Shown piece after piece: positions 19,471 through 31,946 of a DNA stretch of 64,000 nt (the first letter of the stretch is position 1; each line of letters starts with the position of its first letter). The position numbers and the translations under genes were made by a program. The stretch comes from Vandiemenella viatica (Eukaryota > Arthropoda > Insecta > Orthoptera > Morabidae), in the NCBI GenBank assembly GCA_031002005.1, contig JARYHS010008074.1, positions 265,733,930 to 265,797,929 on the forward strand. Direction: 5' to 3'. Under the pieces are notes generated by a model. The model searched no databases and was not told where the DNA came from. It was given only the letters and a program-made list of their open reading frames with translations.

Positions 19471-22280
19471 CATAGGTCCTAATTTTTTTTCATTTTACCC
19501 TCAAACACTCACAAATAAATTTTTACGCCATTCGGATAACTGTAACCCATGCCGACTTGCACAAGTTCATCTTTACATGAGTTACGCGTGAATAGTGGCG
19601 CGCGCCCATGTTAATTGCTACTGTCATTACAGTTCTTGAATAGGTATCATGTATTGTTTTCTTCAAATAGACAGTTTTAAGATTACGAAGTACTAGAAAG
19701 AGCCTACTTTTTTACAAGGAGATGCAAACTACCAAATTGCAGGATTTCTATCAGTTTTATTTCTTAATATCCACAAAGGCAAATTGACTATGAGGGAAAG
19801 CTCTAATGTCGCTGTACATGAGTAAATTATATTTTGGATAATATTATGGAGACATTTGAAATAGAATGCAAGCAAATCTCTAGATGTTTATAAGTTAAGG
19901 GAAGAGGATTTGCAAGGTGAATTGGATAATGTTTATGGTATTGCACTCGCCTACGCCATCGAAAGGATGTACACAAAGTAGGGTAAAATCTTTTTGCAGC
20001 GACAGAGAGAGCCAGGGAGACAAGGTTGCTTGATGTGTGTGTATGTAAAACTAGCTGAAAAAGAGGAAATGGCAAAAAAGTGAAAATAAACGAAGCGTCC
20101 TATGATTTGTACCTGCCATCTGAAGAACTCAGTGACACATCTTCTAGTTCTGGAGAGTAACAAGAAGATCCCTTAACAAACCCACCTGAAATAATTCAAT
20201 CATGAACTGCTGTAAAGTGCTTGCTGCCTTGGATAGATGCCAGTTAAGTGCAAGAGATTCAGTTTAGGTGGAGGCACTTTGACTTAGTACTGACGATTTT
20301 TCTTTAAACAAGTCTTCCATTCAACGAACGAGGACACAAACAAGGAAGGAACATGCAGTAGCTACAGTAACTAATTTTAAAATGACGTGACCCAAGTCAT
20401 GACCATTCTGTGGAATGGCAAGTTGTTGCCTGGTCTGAGCGTGAGAAGTTCCAAAGAAGAACAACTGCCAGTCTGTCTAATATTTACATTTCGTAATAGG
20501 GAAAATCTTCTTGTAATAGAAACCAAGGTGAAATTGTTCTGAATGCTCTGTGTAAGTGACAAAGTGCAGATAATGAGCTGCAACACTACAGTATCTAACA
20601 TAGGTCATCTCAATGGTGCCTGGTCACTTCTGGAGCAAATGTTCGAAAGAAAGTTAGTTTTTTGCATGACGGCATCAAATTGATATAAGCATTCAGAAAA
20701 AAACATTTCAACAACACAAATTGAATAGTTGAAACATTTATACTTGGCTGAATTAAAAAAAATCCTTTGTGAAAGACGACTACAGACAGCTAATTGAGCT
20801 ATGAGTTATATTATTGGATGGAGATAGTGGCAAGGAACTGAAAATTAGGCATCCTCGTGCAGTGCATAAAGCATGATATTTTGCAGGAGCCATTTATTCA
20901 CTAAAAATACGATTCCTAAGTTTTCAACCTAAATTGAGCAAGAAACACAAAATGGTACATAATTTAAAAAGGGAGAGTACACTCCGTTGATGGCAGAAAT
21001 ATCTGGCTCTATATTGTATGGTATGTAAAATTAGCTGTCTTGTATGTACATTGTACATTATTTTGTATCTTTTGCAACTTGATTAATGCTTATCTATATT
21101 TCTTTTAAGAACAAATACAATCAATTTGTAACCGCAAAGAGCAAACATTTGTGTTCTCGGTTGAAAATTTAAAGAACTGTTCTTCAGGAAAGCGTTTCTT
21201 TGTTGGAAGAAACTGCGGGTATTGTGAAGGCCAAAAGAAAGGTCTTTTATCTGAAAGAGCAGTAAAATTAATGTAGAAGTTTCATGGTTTAGTTACAGTT
21301 GATGAAGAACAGAAACAATTTTCATGCAAAAACACCGAAAATTGTACCTGCACCATAAATAAAAAGATCCAAAAAGGAAAATACCCCTCAGAATTTTAAT
21401 ACTTGTGTCTTACTAAAAAATTAAGTATTATTTTTTGTTGTCTGGATTTCATTGATAACCCAGAATTATACAAAATTTTATTGATGTAGTCATGTATCAA
21501 GCGATAGCAAAAATATTCATTTTTTATAAACTTTGGGGTCTACTCAGTATGGGTTAACGTCATCATACTGTGATAACTTTTTATGTATGTAAGCTACAGT
21601 GACTTAAAACGAATTAGAGAGTATTCGTTTGAATATTCAGAAAAAAAAACCCTTATAAGCGATGCCCTAGTGTGCACTTCAAAATTGGTAATCAAACTTC
21701 AAGATCTTGCATATCGAACAGAAATCGAAAGATGCCAGTCACCCAGGTACTACAATCTGTATGTGCCATAATCTTCTGCAAAGATGTCATCTAAAGCCAC
21801 ATTATACATAACTGGTGAAAATACATTTCCCTACATTGATCCTCTTTTCAAACCAATCCAAGTGTCTATTATCGATCTGCAGACAATTATCCCACTTCTC
21901 ATAAATGTTTCTTATTATTTACATGATACATTCACCAATTCCTCTATTTTTGAGAACTCACCGTATAGTTTCCATTCATGCTTTATCCCAGACCTTTTTT
22001 TTTATTAGTTATTAGTGTGTCCTTGACATATTACCACCATTTCTCTATGAATGGTGAATAAAAATTGTATCTACCATTGATCTTCCTTACAATAAATCCC
22101 TACTGTTCCTTTTAGACATTTCTTCAATTCTTCATTTGATTTTAAATACATATTTTCAGGGGGAAAAAAGAAGAGAGATACACCGAGGAGGTTAGGAAGA
22201 AACGAAATGAAACTTTATGGGTTGGGGAGTATGTAATGTTATTTCAACAATTGCAAAATAAAGCCAGAATTACCAAGAAT
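19471..22280 (+). other. Unclassified repeat remnant and AT-rich sequence
   Basis: Scattered plus-strand coding-like scraps: near 20,225-20,345 something like LDRCQLSARDSV, STDDFSLNKSSIQRTRTQTR; near 20,880-20,960 FAGAIYSLKIRFLSFQPKL. These resemble proteins found in many copies in some insect genomes, which I cannot name. Many stops. The rest has no support. Confidence 0.3.
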
Positions 22281-22284
22281 TTGG

Positions 22285-23115
22285 CAGTATGAGCCCACAT
22301 ATTAGTATGACATCGCACCCCCTATGGCCAGAATGTCCGCATTTATTCAGTTAAGAAGGGTGTCAAAGCTGTTATATCCTTTCCTAAAGCCAGCTGGCCC
22401 TTAAATATTGTAAATGATCCTTGATTTCCTGGATACCAGCACTGGGACAGAGTTCATGTGCAAACTGGTCACACATACATTCTATCAGAGACAGATCTGA
22501 GGATCTTCATGACCATGGAAGCACCTCAACATTACGCAGACAGTCCATAGAGAAACATGCCATGTAAGGACGAGTATTGCCCTATTGAAAAATGTCACTA
22601 CGTATGAGAGGATTCACGAGGATGCAGCATGTCCATGACTTAGTGCTGTGCTTTTAAAGGAGTTCTGTCAATCACTACCAGCTGTCACCTGAAGTCATAC
22701 CCAAGGGCTTTCCACTCTCCGAAATATTGGAACAATAGGAGTTTTCCCCAGGGTGCCGCCACACTTGCCAACGATGGTCATCTGAGGTTTGCAGAAATGT
22801 GATTCATTGCTGAACACAATGTGATGCCATTCATCAGCAGTCCATGGTCAGTTTCTGGTCATGGCACTACTCCAGCCATTTGTGTTGTGTTGTTGTGCTA
22901 ATAGATGCATGGGACAGTAATTCCCTAGTCCAGGTGCTGCTAGTTTCTGACCTATGGTGCTTGGTAAAACAGAATGTTGCAGGGTATTTACTACTCACAC
23001 TCAGATGGCAAGCACAGAAGTGAAGGGGTTATGATATGCTTGATGCACAATACGGCGATTCTCTGGTGGTGGTCAGGTGACGACCGTAACCTTGGCGACT
23101 AGAATGCCGGCCTTC
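22285..23115 (-). mobile_element. Tc1-like transposon remnant
   Basis: Minus-strand Tc1-family transposase remnant. From high to low coordinate: WTADEWH-like, FSDESHFCKPQMTIVGKCGG (first catalytic Asp block), CHYV..RIHEDAACP..., ..NRAILVLTWHV (decayed QDNARPH) and the C-terminal SFDTLLN..INADILAIGG (family: LYDTLPNRIxACIxARGG). Multiple stops and frameshifts. No inverted repeats were located. Confidence 0.72.
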
Positions 23116-23835
23116 CAACTTTTTTGGACTCGTAACATACTTTTAGAAACAGTGATTCAATGGCGTCTCTCTTAAGTGAAGTGTACAATATCATACACAG
23201 AAAAACAAGGACACATTTAAAAAGTTCTTAATTAAAAGATATTAAAAATCATATATATTATTTCTCAAGGGTGATTTTTTGTGGATACAACATATCTTCC
23301 TTAATAATTAATAAAAATTAATGATTGAGGCATTTTAAAGATTATACTCCCCACTAATGATGAAAAATAAACAAATAGTTAAATATTAATGTTTTCATTA
23401 TTTTTTTATTAATATCTGTATGTGCATAAAGAATGTAGAAGTCAGCATCTGTTGAAAGTTTAACTAAGAGGCATGACAGCTGTTGGTCAGAGTTGTTTAC
23501 ATTCTTTCCTCAAGTGAAATAAATCATGCAAATAAACCGAATTAAACCAACGTATTATAAACTGGTTTTATAAATCATATTACCACCACATTCAATACCA
23601 CCTAAATCATTCAGTTTCACAATTCTATTTAATAGTGATTTTATGTAAAAAAACATGATGACTGTACAACAATTAATTAATGTATCATTTCCTATTTGTT
23701 ACGTGGAGAGGAAAAAGATTACCTCATTTCTGATAAACAATGTTCAATTGTACCCATGGAATTCTTGAACTCCTTAATCCATCTGGTTTATTATATCATA
23801 AATTGGTCTTAAAGAAAAATGATATTATTATGTTA
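23116..23835. other. AT-rich sequence without recognised feature
   Basis: No coding signal or clear repeat structure. Confidence 0.4.
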
Positions 23836-23839
23836 ATCA

Positions 23840-24453
23840 GAAATCTTAATTGCTAAATAGTGATTAATGGTGCAAGATTAATCGAAAATGACATCATCAT
23901 CATCAATGCTAAATTCATTCAATCTGATGAAACTTTGCTCATACCTTGCATTAACCTCACACCTTTCAATCCAATCATGCCTTTCCAAATGATAAGAAAA
24001 CAATTCCCAATAAAGTAGCCTTTGCTATGACCATTAATAAAGCAAAAGTTTGGATCCTTCAAAGGGCAGGATTTTATTTAAGAGAACCTGCTTTTGCGCA
24101 AGGATAGTTATACGTGTCTTTTACACAAATTTGTAGATTCGGTGATATTTTTGTTTGTATTAAAGACAGTCAAAAAGTAAATGATGATCACATTATAACT
24201 GCTAATATTGTTTCCAAAGAAGTTTAGTAAAGGATATTTAAAAAGAATCACATCGGACAAAGCCAATATCTATTTTTAAATGGTTTACAACTAAACATGT
24301 ATATAAGAATAACAATGTTTTGCAATAAGACATATTTATTACTACTAATCAAAATAAAATACGTTTGATTAATAAATACTTGTGTTTGCTTATTATATTA
24401 CCATTTGGAAACTGATCACGATACTGTGTGAAATATTCACACGGGTCAGCTAG
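23840..24453 (+). mobile_element. Helitron C, 3' fragment
   Basis: Plus-strand helicase end: [75 protein letters not shown], then a typical 3' end ACGGGTCAGCTAG at 24,453. Collinear with Helitron A but on the other strand; truncated at the 5' side. Confidence 0.82.
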
Positions 24454-24468
24454 TACTATTGTTCACAA

Positions 24469-24688
24469 ACCGAGCGTGATGGGTGGGTGAGCAGTTAACG
24501 TTCTAGCATCACATTTAGGAGGATGCTGGTTCGAATCCCAGACCAGGTATCCAGACAGGTTTCCCCAAACCACCCCAGGTGAATGCAGGGATGCTTCCTT
24601 CAAAAGGCCATGGCCAAATTCCTTCCCATTCCTTGTACGCAGTCCCATCCCACCTCTAATTACCAAGTGTAAAGCCATAATTAAAAAA
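24469..24688 (+). mobile_element. tRNA-derived SINE
   Basis: Flanked by the 12-bp duplication TATTGTTCACAA (24,457-24,468 and 24,689-24,700). The head has a B-box GGTTCGAATCC. The body has GGATGCTTCCTTCAAAAGGC and the tail ATAATTAAAAAA. It inserted 4 bp beyond the end of Helitron C. Not a functional tRNA: no cloverleaf was found. Confidence 0.88.
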
Positions 24689-24700
24689 TATTGTTCACAA

Positions 24701-25420
24701 TTTGATTAACAGATTCATTTTACGAAAAAAAAAGTATTAATTAGAGGGCTGAGCTTGGTGTAATGAAACTAATTTTTCATATTTGGTGCGTTATTTATCA
24801 TCAGCAGTTTTAAATCGCCCTTTGCACTATTGACAATCTGTTTCTTTTCTTAGCAAACATATTGGTGACTATGCTAAATGTTCTTTTGGCTACAGATAAT
24901 CATGAAAATGCAACCTTAAAGCCAGATATAGTACTGGAAAGAAGGGGAGGCATTTGTTGATCCTCAGTACCCCTTAAATTTGCCTTGGGTCAGAAATTCC
25001 CCCTAAGATTTCTTCAATGCCCACTGGTGGGTGGTACTACCACCATTGTGAACCACTGGTTTGGACCATGATAATTGCTTTTTGTGAGCCTGAAACCGTT
25101 AATGTTTACTGAAGTGTGGAAGCTATCATACCAGTTTAACTTTATTCTGTGAAGCCCTTAAGGCCCTGCAGCTTCTTTTTTTCTCATCAGCCACTTTCTG
25201 TAACCTTTGAGTTGTCGTTGAAGGGGATTTCACAAACAGAGTTTGAACTTCAGACCACAGATCTTCTGCTCGCCTTGTTTTACATTGCTATAGCTGTGGT
25301 CGGCCATATTGGCAGATGGCTTCAAATGTGGCATTGTCAAACCACATACTAACAGTTAAATTCATCCATTTACTTGTTGTAATAGCTCGAGCGTTGCTGC
25401 TCGTACTAGACAACACAGGA
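24701..25420. other. Intronic sequence without recognised feature
   Basis: No supported gene; short open frames lack family similarity. Confidence 0.4.
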
Positions 25421-25433
25421 CACTCAGCATTGC

Positions 25434-25528
25434 ATTTGCCTCGAGTGATTGGGAGAAACCATGAAAAATCAAAATCTGGATGCCCGGATGGGGATTCAAA
25501 ACCGCATCCTCCCGAATGTGAAGCCACA
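25434..25528 (-). mobile_element. Short SINE copy
   Basis: 95-bp minus-strand copy, flanked by ACTCAGCATTGC (25,422-25,433 and 25,529-25,540). Same family as at 13.1 kb (ATCCGGGCATCCAGATTT, then CATGGTTTCTCCC). Confidence 0.82.
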
Positions 25529-25559
25529 ACTCAGCATTGCCATTTTCTAGTGTTAGAGA

Positions 25560-26345
25560 GAAAGCATTACGTGAAAATCTTTCCAAGTACGCCAACAGTG
25601 CAGTCGCACCTGACCGCCAATTTCCCTGACCACAGCAATAATAGCAGTTGCTGCTGCTGCCACTGCTGCATATGGTACTGTATCAGTAATATGAACAGGT
25701 GGTGTTGCTGCTGGTGGTTTAACCTTTGAAACTGCTACTGAAGTGGTCAGCACTGCAGATGTGTTGCTACTGACATCTGCAGTCATTAGTGTTATGACCT
25801 TAGCCAGTTTTGCATCACATTTGCATTCACATGAGCACACTGTGTTTGTGCTCAGATCTGCAAAGTAGTCTGAGCAGCAACACTTACTTTCTTAATGGGA
25901 GTTACAATAATTTTTAAAAGCTAGTTGAGAAGATAGATGGGGCGAGAGCCTTAATCCACTTCTTTGCTTTCCAATAAGAAATTCAGGCATTAGTTTTAAA
26001 CTGCAATATATCGTGGTCTTTAAGATACACTCCCTACCTCAGGCAGGATGCGATTTGGAGCAGTTGATGCACACCTGTGGAACATGTGCCCCAATGCCAC
26101 ATTTACCCCAGGTTGACTTTCTGCAGGACGTCATAGTATGCCCGAACCTCTAGCACTGGAAACACCACATTAGACAGAACATATGGGCCGACATTCGAGC
26201 TGATGAAACCTGCTTTGTTGATCTTGGACAAAATCAGAGTGTTGAACTTCAGAACAAAGGTCTGATATTTACCATACGTGCAATCTGATGTACCTCGACC
26301 ACATTTTCTCCTTTCCAATCCTTTACGAGTTCCTCAGCCCCTAAG
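25560..26345 (-). pseudogene. Jockey-type LINE ORF1 (gag-like) fragment
   Basis: Minus-strand remnant. LTALGAEELVKDWKGE (about 26,295-26,345) is followed by zinc knuckles: CFQC, stop, RFGHTMTSC (C-x2-C-x4-H-x4-C) then GKCGIGAHVPQVCINC. Further on LLESKEVD resembles the ...FExEKExxxI segment, and a Ser/Thr/Ala-rich tail lies at 25,600-25,840. This order is that of ORF1 nucleic-acid-binding proteins in Jockey-like LINEs. Stops are present and no RT follows. Confidence 0.65.
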
Positions 26346-26440
26346 GCTGTTAGATTATGGTAGGTGATAATACCTAGTACAGTTTAGGGACTTGTAAAGT
26401 TTGCATTTAATAATGAACTCACCGAGATTCTTGTATTTAA

Positions 26441-26810
26441 GGGGGCATCCATTAATTACATGAGATGTTTTTCCAGAATTAGGGGAAACCCTCCTCCACT
26501 CCCTTCTGGTGAGATTTGGTGAGATCTGTTCGGACCCTCCCTCCCCCTGCTGATCGACCTCACAGTTTTTTTTAGACTTTTTTAGCTCTCCTGCTTCTCA
26601 GGGTGGTGCTTCTAGCCCTTATACACCCACTAAATTTGGCATCCGCTTCATTTGTGGACTTTTTTTCTTTGTTCTACTGTCCTTCAAGAATTTCAAAATT
26701 TCACGTGAGATTTCTGTGGAACCCCCCACTCCCTCTTAGTGAGATTTGGTGTGATTTAGCTTGACACCCCTCCCCACCATTTCACTTCACAATAATTAAT
26801 GGATGCCCCC
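26441..26810. mobile_element. 370-bp MITE with TAA target duplication
   Basis: Perfect 18-bp inverted ends GGGGGCATCCATTAATTA, with TAA on both sides (26,438-26,440 and 26,811-26,813), fitting a PIF/Harbinger-type or related non-autonomous element. The inside repeats TGGTGAGATTTGG-like and CCCTCC-rich motifs in inverted halves. No ORF. Confidence 0.85.
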
Positions 26811-26813
26811 TAA

Positions 26814-28470
26814 GGAGTAGAAGTTTCCAGCAGCAGCATCCAATTTCTAAGCTTCTTAACTAATTTCAAGATCCCAACTAGATCCCTAATAATATAAAGG
26901 CGGAACCTTTCTTCAAGGTTTCCTCATTGCATTGCGCGATGATAAATGCATTTAGCATTCTTGTTACAATCTTCTATGAGCGAAGTACATGGGCTAGCAA
27001 CCCAGGCCTTCATTTTTATGGATTTTGGAAGACCCTTTGGTCCAATAAAGCCCAAAAATTTTTTAATTATTTATGGGACCCATGTTTTTAAGTTCCACTA
27101 GTCTGGAGGAAAGGACGACAAGCAATGTGGTACCCCCATATCACACCACCAAGCCTATTAATACCAGGGTGTAATAGTGCCCTGGAGTTTGTTATGCTCG
27201 TAAGTGGTTCACATCACCACCCATTCACCTCATTAGTATGTTACTCACTTTAAGAGTTTTTTTGTTTGTACTATTATGGCAATCCAGTCATAGAAGCCAA
27301 GGTACATGTCATTCAACCGTCACATCTTAGGGTTGTTATTGTAGCATGCAAGGAGTTTACGGTGTGGGAAACTTGTAGTGCTCACAAGTTTCCAGTTCCA
27401 ATTCCATGAGTGCACAAGACCTGTACCTGGTGCTTGCATGACTGGCCCCTGTGGATATGTTTTCTTTATCTGCCAGCTTCCAACAAATGAGATTTTGGAT
27501 CTTTTTGTTTGAGTTCTGACCAGGCAAATTGTTTTGAAGTCCATAACAGCCATCTGATGTTGCCATCCTACGTTCACAATTGGTATGATTTTTACTTCTG
27601 TTAATTTTGACTATAGATATTTGCCAAACAATGTATAGTGTATTAGGATTAAAAAAAAAATCCTGTTTGCATCATCCTCTAATGGCATTATAAATATGGA
27701 CCAGAAAGGTTCATGAAACAAATAAGAAAACCGGTTTGAGGGCAAAGTCACAAATACTTTTCAAACTATTTGCCCAATTTTTTTAAATGCTTGAAATAGG
27801 TACCTTCAATTTTGACGAGTTATTTCATGAAAATTTCCTTATGATTTAATATCTTTAGTCAGAAGAAAATGCAGAATACCAAACTATTGTTAGTAAATTA
27901 TTTCTATCCAAGAATTGACTGTTGTTAGAAACAGGACTTCCCGAAATTTAATGAAAAAGTTTCAGCATAAATCTAAACTGCAGCAGTCACAACCTTAACA
28001 AACGAAAGAGTCAACTTTGCTGTGTAAGGTGTGTCTACACATATCAAGCAATATTTTTGCACTGTTCCTTGGCTTCTCAAATGCAGATATGCCTTCTTTG
28101 TTTCAATATTTTTTTTAACCTCGAAAGTATCACAACACTACAGAAAATTTATTTACTTTCAAACATAGCACACAGTCAATCTCCAAACTAATTTAAATGC
28201 TCTCCAAATTACGAATATCATGTGGCAGCTTCACAGAAATGGGAAAGTAAGTACCAATGCAGTTTACACCCCCACAAACTGCTTAAATATTTTATACCAC
28301 AGTAATTCGGAATCTTCAAATCACTTTTAAACCATTCCCAGTGAGCATCTTTTCTTGTTACATTAAATTACAGATGAAGATTTGATTTTTTTTCCTAAAA
28401 AATTTTTAAACCTTAGAAATGTTGAAAATGCAACATGATCAAGTTATTTTATAGCTGGCAATCAGTTTCA
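26814..28470. other. Intronic sequence without recognised feature
   Basis: Open frames around 27,320-27,577 overlap on one strand and match no family known to me. Confidence 0.35.
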
Positions 28471-28479
28471 CATGTCCAA

Positions 28480-29060
28480 ACTACTATTGGCCTCTTCCAA
28501 CCAAATGTCAACCTCTCCTTCACGTGGTGCACCCCGTTTGCACGGACGAGGCTCTGGTGACTGAAATATTCCCAGTATAAGGAGTCACCCACTGCTTGCC
28601 AACGGCCTCCAAAAGGAGTGTGGAAGAGCAGGGTGTCCCAGGGCACACTCTTGCCCTTGGGGTTGGAAATTGCCCTTAAATGCTGACGAATCAGAAATGA
28701 TCAATGGCCTAGGGACACAAAAGGCAACGAGAATCCTGAGGCCATGTAATTCTCTCAAATTCCATATAGTATGATGGTTTCTTCCTGGGTAAAATATTCC
28801 AGAGGTAAAATAGTACCCAGATTGGATCTCCGGGTGGGAACTGCTCAGGGAGGAGTTATCAAAATGGATAGAACGATTCTACGAGTTGGAACGTGGAATG
28901 TTAGAAGTCTGAATAGGGCAGGTAACTTAGAAAACTTAAAAAGGATGATGGAACAACTTAAGTTAGATGATGTTGGGATTAGTGAGATTAAATGGAATGA
29001 TGCACAGGATTTTTGGAATGGGGAACACAGGATAATTAGCACACAAGCTGTCAATTGAGT
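28480..29060 (+). mobile_element. RTE-type LINE 5' part (APE endonuclease start)
   Basis: The 5' UTR-like stretch includes TTGGATCTCCGGGTGGGAAC, then MDRTILRVGTWNVRSLNRAG and NLENLKRMMEQLKLDDVGIS, EIKWN (28,864-28,994): the apurinic-endonuclease opening LxxGTWNVRSL...K...L..E......DIxGISExxW of RTE-like ORF2. Homology ends after about 65 residues, so this is either a 3'-truncated or internally deleted copy. The catalytic core is incomplete. Confidence 0.75.
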
Positions 29061-30770
29061 CAGTGGTGTAATTATATAAGAACCACAAACAAGTATTACA
29101 CAATTAACTGCATCAATTATTGTGCCCCATTTATGTAAAAAAAATAGTATTTGGTTGAAATAGGCTGTCCTGTACATCATATTTCCATAACTTCAGATTT
29201 CAAAATAAGTGATATTTTCCGGAAATCAGTCAATGAGCAAAGAAAAGCCAGAACTTCTCGGATCAAATATCACTGGTAGGCCCTAAAGATTATTTTTGAA
29301 TCTCCTTTTAATTGTTTTATTTTATTTGCTGCTGTGTGAAAACTGTAATTCTTGTAATTTACAGTGAGGCAAAGATGCAATAACTACTCGATGGAATCCT
29401 ATACTATTTACAAATGGTATGATCTACAGCGTGTGAAAGTTCCAGGGGATTTCTTAAGAGAAACAAGGATTCGTTTGAGGTCTCCCCCTGACCCCCCCCA
29501 TTCCCCCAAGTCTAGTGGTTTAAGCACAACACACAGCTTTAAAATCAGAGAGATAGTAAAAAGTTGCACCAGGAACCTTTTGTGCAAGAAACATCTCACA
29601 CAGCTGTGCCTACATAGTTGCACCACATAGAGAAATTTAGCCAGAACGTATAAATATTGTAGTGAAAGTTGGAATGGGACCTTTCATTTTTTAAAAGCAG
29701 AAGAGTGAACATGCATTTGTGAGCCATTAATCAATTGTCAGGTAATGTATGCATATTTTCACACATTTGGGTGCACGGCAGTACACCCGCCAAGTTGAGC
29801 CAACCGTGGCACTGCCTACCCTTTCTTCGAAGTGATTCGGGCCATTTTTGAACCTCAATTTCTTCGGTAGTATTCATGCTACATGTCTCATATGTCTGTT
29901 ATGTATAGATATCAGTAATCTTAGCAAACATACTAAATTTTATTTCGTTACTGTTCTTGCAAACTTTGGCGATTTTGTCACTCACTGACTGACTGATGAT
30001 CATCAAAACTCCAAGGTACTTCCCACACCTGTAGAAAGCTGAAATTTGGCACACAGATAACATTTTACCCACATATTATAAGAAAAGTCTGAAACTCGTA
30101 AATTTCCATATATCTAACCCCTAACGTGAAATCGCTTTTTACCCTAATAACTTTCTACACCTCAGATTTTCATTGTAGAGTGAACATACTAAGATTAACT
30201 AATGTATTAAATTTTACTTCTTTCATTTTCTTACTTTGGAAGTTATTGAAATTCAAAATTGTATTTCGACCAAGACACCCCAACATCAAAATTCCACTGT
30301 ACCTCCAGCAATCCTAGAACCAAGTTATTTGATACACATATATGGTTTCATCCCAAAATCATAAAAAATCTAATATTGGAGTTTTTACTTGTATTTATTT
30401 AATAATAATTCCAAACATTAAAAATCATGGCACATATTTGTGGCTTAATTGCTTTGATTCAGATGGAGCTATATGCCTGAGAATTTTTTAATTCATAGAG
30501 ATGAGCAAGTTTAACTAATATCTTAAATTTTACTTTGTTCCTTTGCTTAGTTTGGAAGTTACTATTAATTTATTCATGGTGGTAGTTAAACCAACAGCAA
30601 TCTGCATTGCTGGGCTACGGTGCACACCCATTGTTTTCAGAGAGTGTGGCATTGTTGGTAACGTATATTGATGTCTTCAATTCTGAAATGTTCTTATTCA
30701 CCGATTTTCAAATGAAATCATTACATTTAAGCAGCGATTCAGAATAAGTGATAAACTTATAACAAGAAAT
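29061..30770. other. Probable repeat-derived intron sequence
   Basis: 29,970-30,070 contains CACTGACTGACTGATGATCA and GAAATTTGGCACACAGATAA, a wording common in dispersed insect repeats, and 30,070-30,560 has related motifs repeated (AACTAATAT..TTAAATTTTACTT). I cannot assign a class. Confidence 0.35.
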
Positions 30771-30773
30771 GAG

Positions 30774-31262
30774 ATCCCACAAAAACAATTCTTGTAAAAA
30801 TTGGCCAATTCTCGTGCTCGTGTAGTGAGTGACAAAAAGTTATGAGATCTCCTTCTGAGTCAAATCTACACTTTACAGTGTGTAATCTGGTGACTTGGCC
30901 ATTATGCATGTCGTAGTTTTTTACTAAAATTGAAGGTATAATATATACTTGTCAAATTCGAAAAGAGCGAGGGAAATCTTGGCTTTAATATATTTGTCAG
31001 TTTGAGTAAGCAAGACATTTAAGGTATTTATATAGGTTAACCAAAACATGGCGCACATAATGGCCAAGTCACCAGATATTTTTTGATTTTTTTTTAAATT
31101 CTAAATAAGTGATCTATGACACCAAGAGAAACCATTCTGTTTCACAAAGTGAATACACACTGTAAAGTGTAGACTTGGCTCGGAAGGAGATCTCATAACT
31201 TTCTGTCACTACACGAGCACAAGACTTGGCCTATTTTTTTACAAGAATTGTTTTTGTGGGAT
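30774..31262. mobile_element. 489-bp long inverted-repeat (foldback) element
   Basis: Ends ATCCCACAAAAACAATTCTT and its inverse at 31,243-31,262. The arms extend inward about 150-200 bp with scattered mismatches (shared CTCGTGTAGTGA, GTTATGAGATCTCCTTC, ACTTTACAGTGTG, GGTGACTTGGCCATTATG). The centre is AT-rich. No ORF and no obvious target duplication. Confidence 0.75.
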
Positions 31263-31634
31263 TTAAATTTTTATAATAGAGTACATGTGACCAGCTGTTT
31301 ACAGAATTTATCCAAGTCTGTATTTTTGAGGAGTTGAAGGGGATTAAGTTTATCATTCATTATTTTTTATGGGGACTTAAGAAGTCATTCTGTATTAGTT
31401 ATGTTTGTTGAAAGTTTTTCCTTCCTATCATCTTACATTAGATACCTACAGAAAATTCATCTGACTTAAAGAGTCCAGATATGTTATTGACATTTTTATC
31501 AGAAATATTTGTTAACACAGAATTAGCATATGCAAAAACATAAATAAGGTTAAAAATAATGAAGTAATAAAACCGGTATATACCAATGTAATATTATGAT
31601 CGAGAAAAATATGGGCTCGTTAAAAGTAACTCAC

Positions 31635-31946
31635 GTACTCAGTCTGACAGTGGATAGCACTGTAGTAAGTTCCCAGTTCTGTCCGGTCCTTGCATCTTAT
31701 GCATTGGCAGTCAATTAGGAGGTCAGCTAGTTGCTGCCTCCTGGGAACAGTTCCCAAGAACACGTCGGCATATGACATTACTATTGGCTCATCTTTCTTC
31801 ACTGGACCATGTGTTTTCATGTACATTTTTCCAGAATCAGAAAATGTGCGCGTGACATTTGGAACACAGCTGTGACTGACCAAAGATGACATGCTATACA
31901 TAACTGTAAATGAGTAGTTACTCATTTTTACAATGAAGGCATTCAC
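31635..31946 (-). CDS. SMYD-type gene, catalytic SET exon
   Basis: Exon of 104 codons with the C-terminal half of the SET domain. It opens with VNAFIVKM. The motif SLVSHSCVPN corresponds to the AdoMet/lysine-channel motif NHSCxPN with the first Asn replaced by Ser, as in several arthropod SmydA proteins. KKDEPIVMSY matches the SET-C GExIxxSY motif with its catalytic Tyr. CQCIRC supplies the first post-SET zinc ligands. The acceptor is a T-rich tract ending GCAG|GTG at 31,947. The best donor is TAC|GTGAGT at 31,634, a perfect consensus, giving phase 0. That phase does not match the next recognised exon. Whether the enzyme is active cannot be judged; SmydA members often diverge. Confidence 0.88.

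Larger units (their letters stand above)
3046..31634 (-). other. 28.6 kb SMYD intron
   Basis: The interval between the SET exon and the post-SET exon. It contains most of the transposons listed here, several nested. Because the flanking exon phases disagree, it may hide a short exon that I could not identify among the repeats. Confidence 0.65.

Noticed and set aside
24469..24688. Functional tRNA gene at the GGTTCGAATCC box
   Set aside because: No acceptor-stem pairing or cloverleaf. Target duplication and A-rich tail show a SINE.
27320..27577. 85-codon and overlapping 69-codon minus ORFs as host exons
   Set aside because: No family similarity or convincing splice sites.
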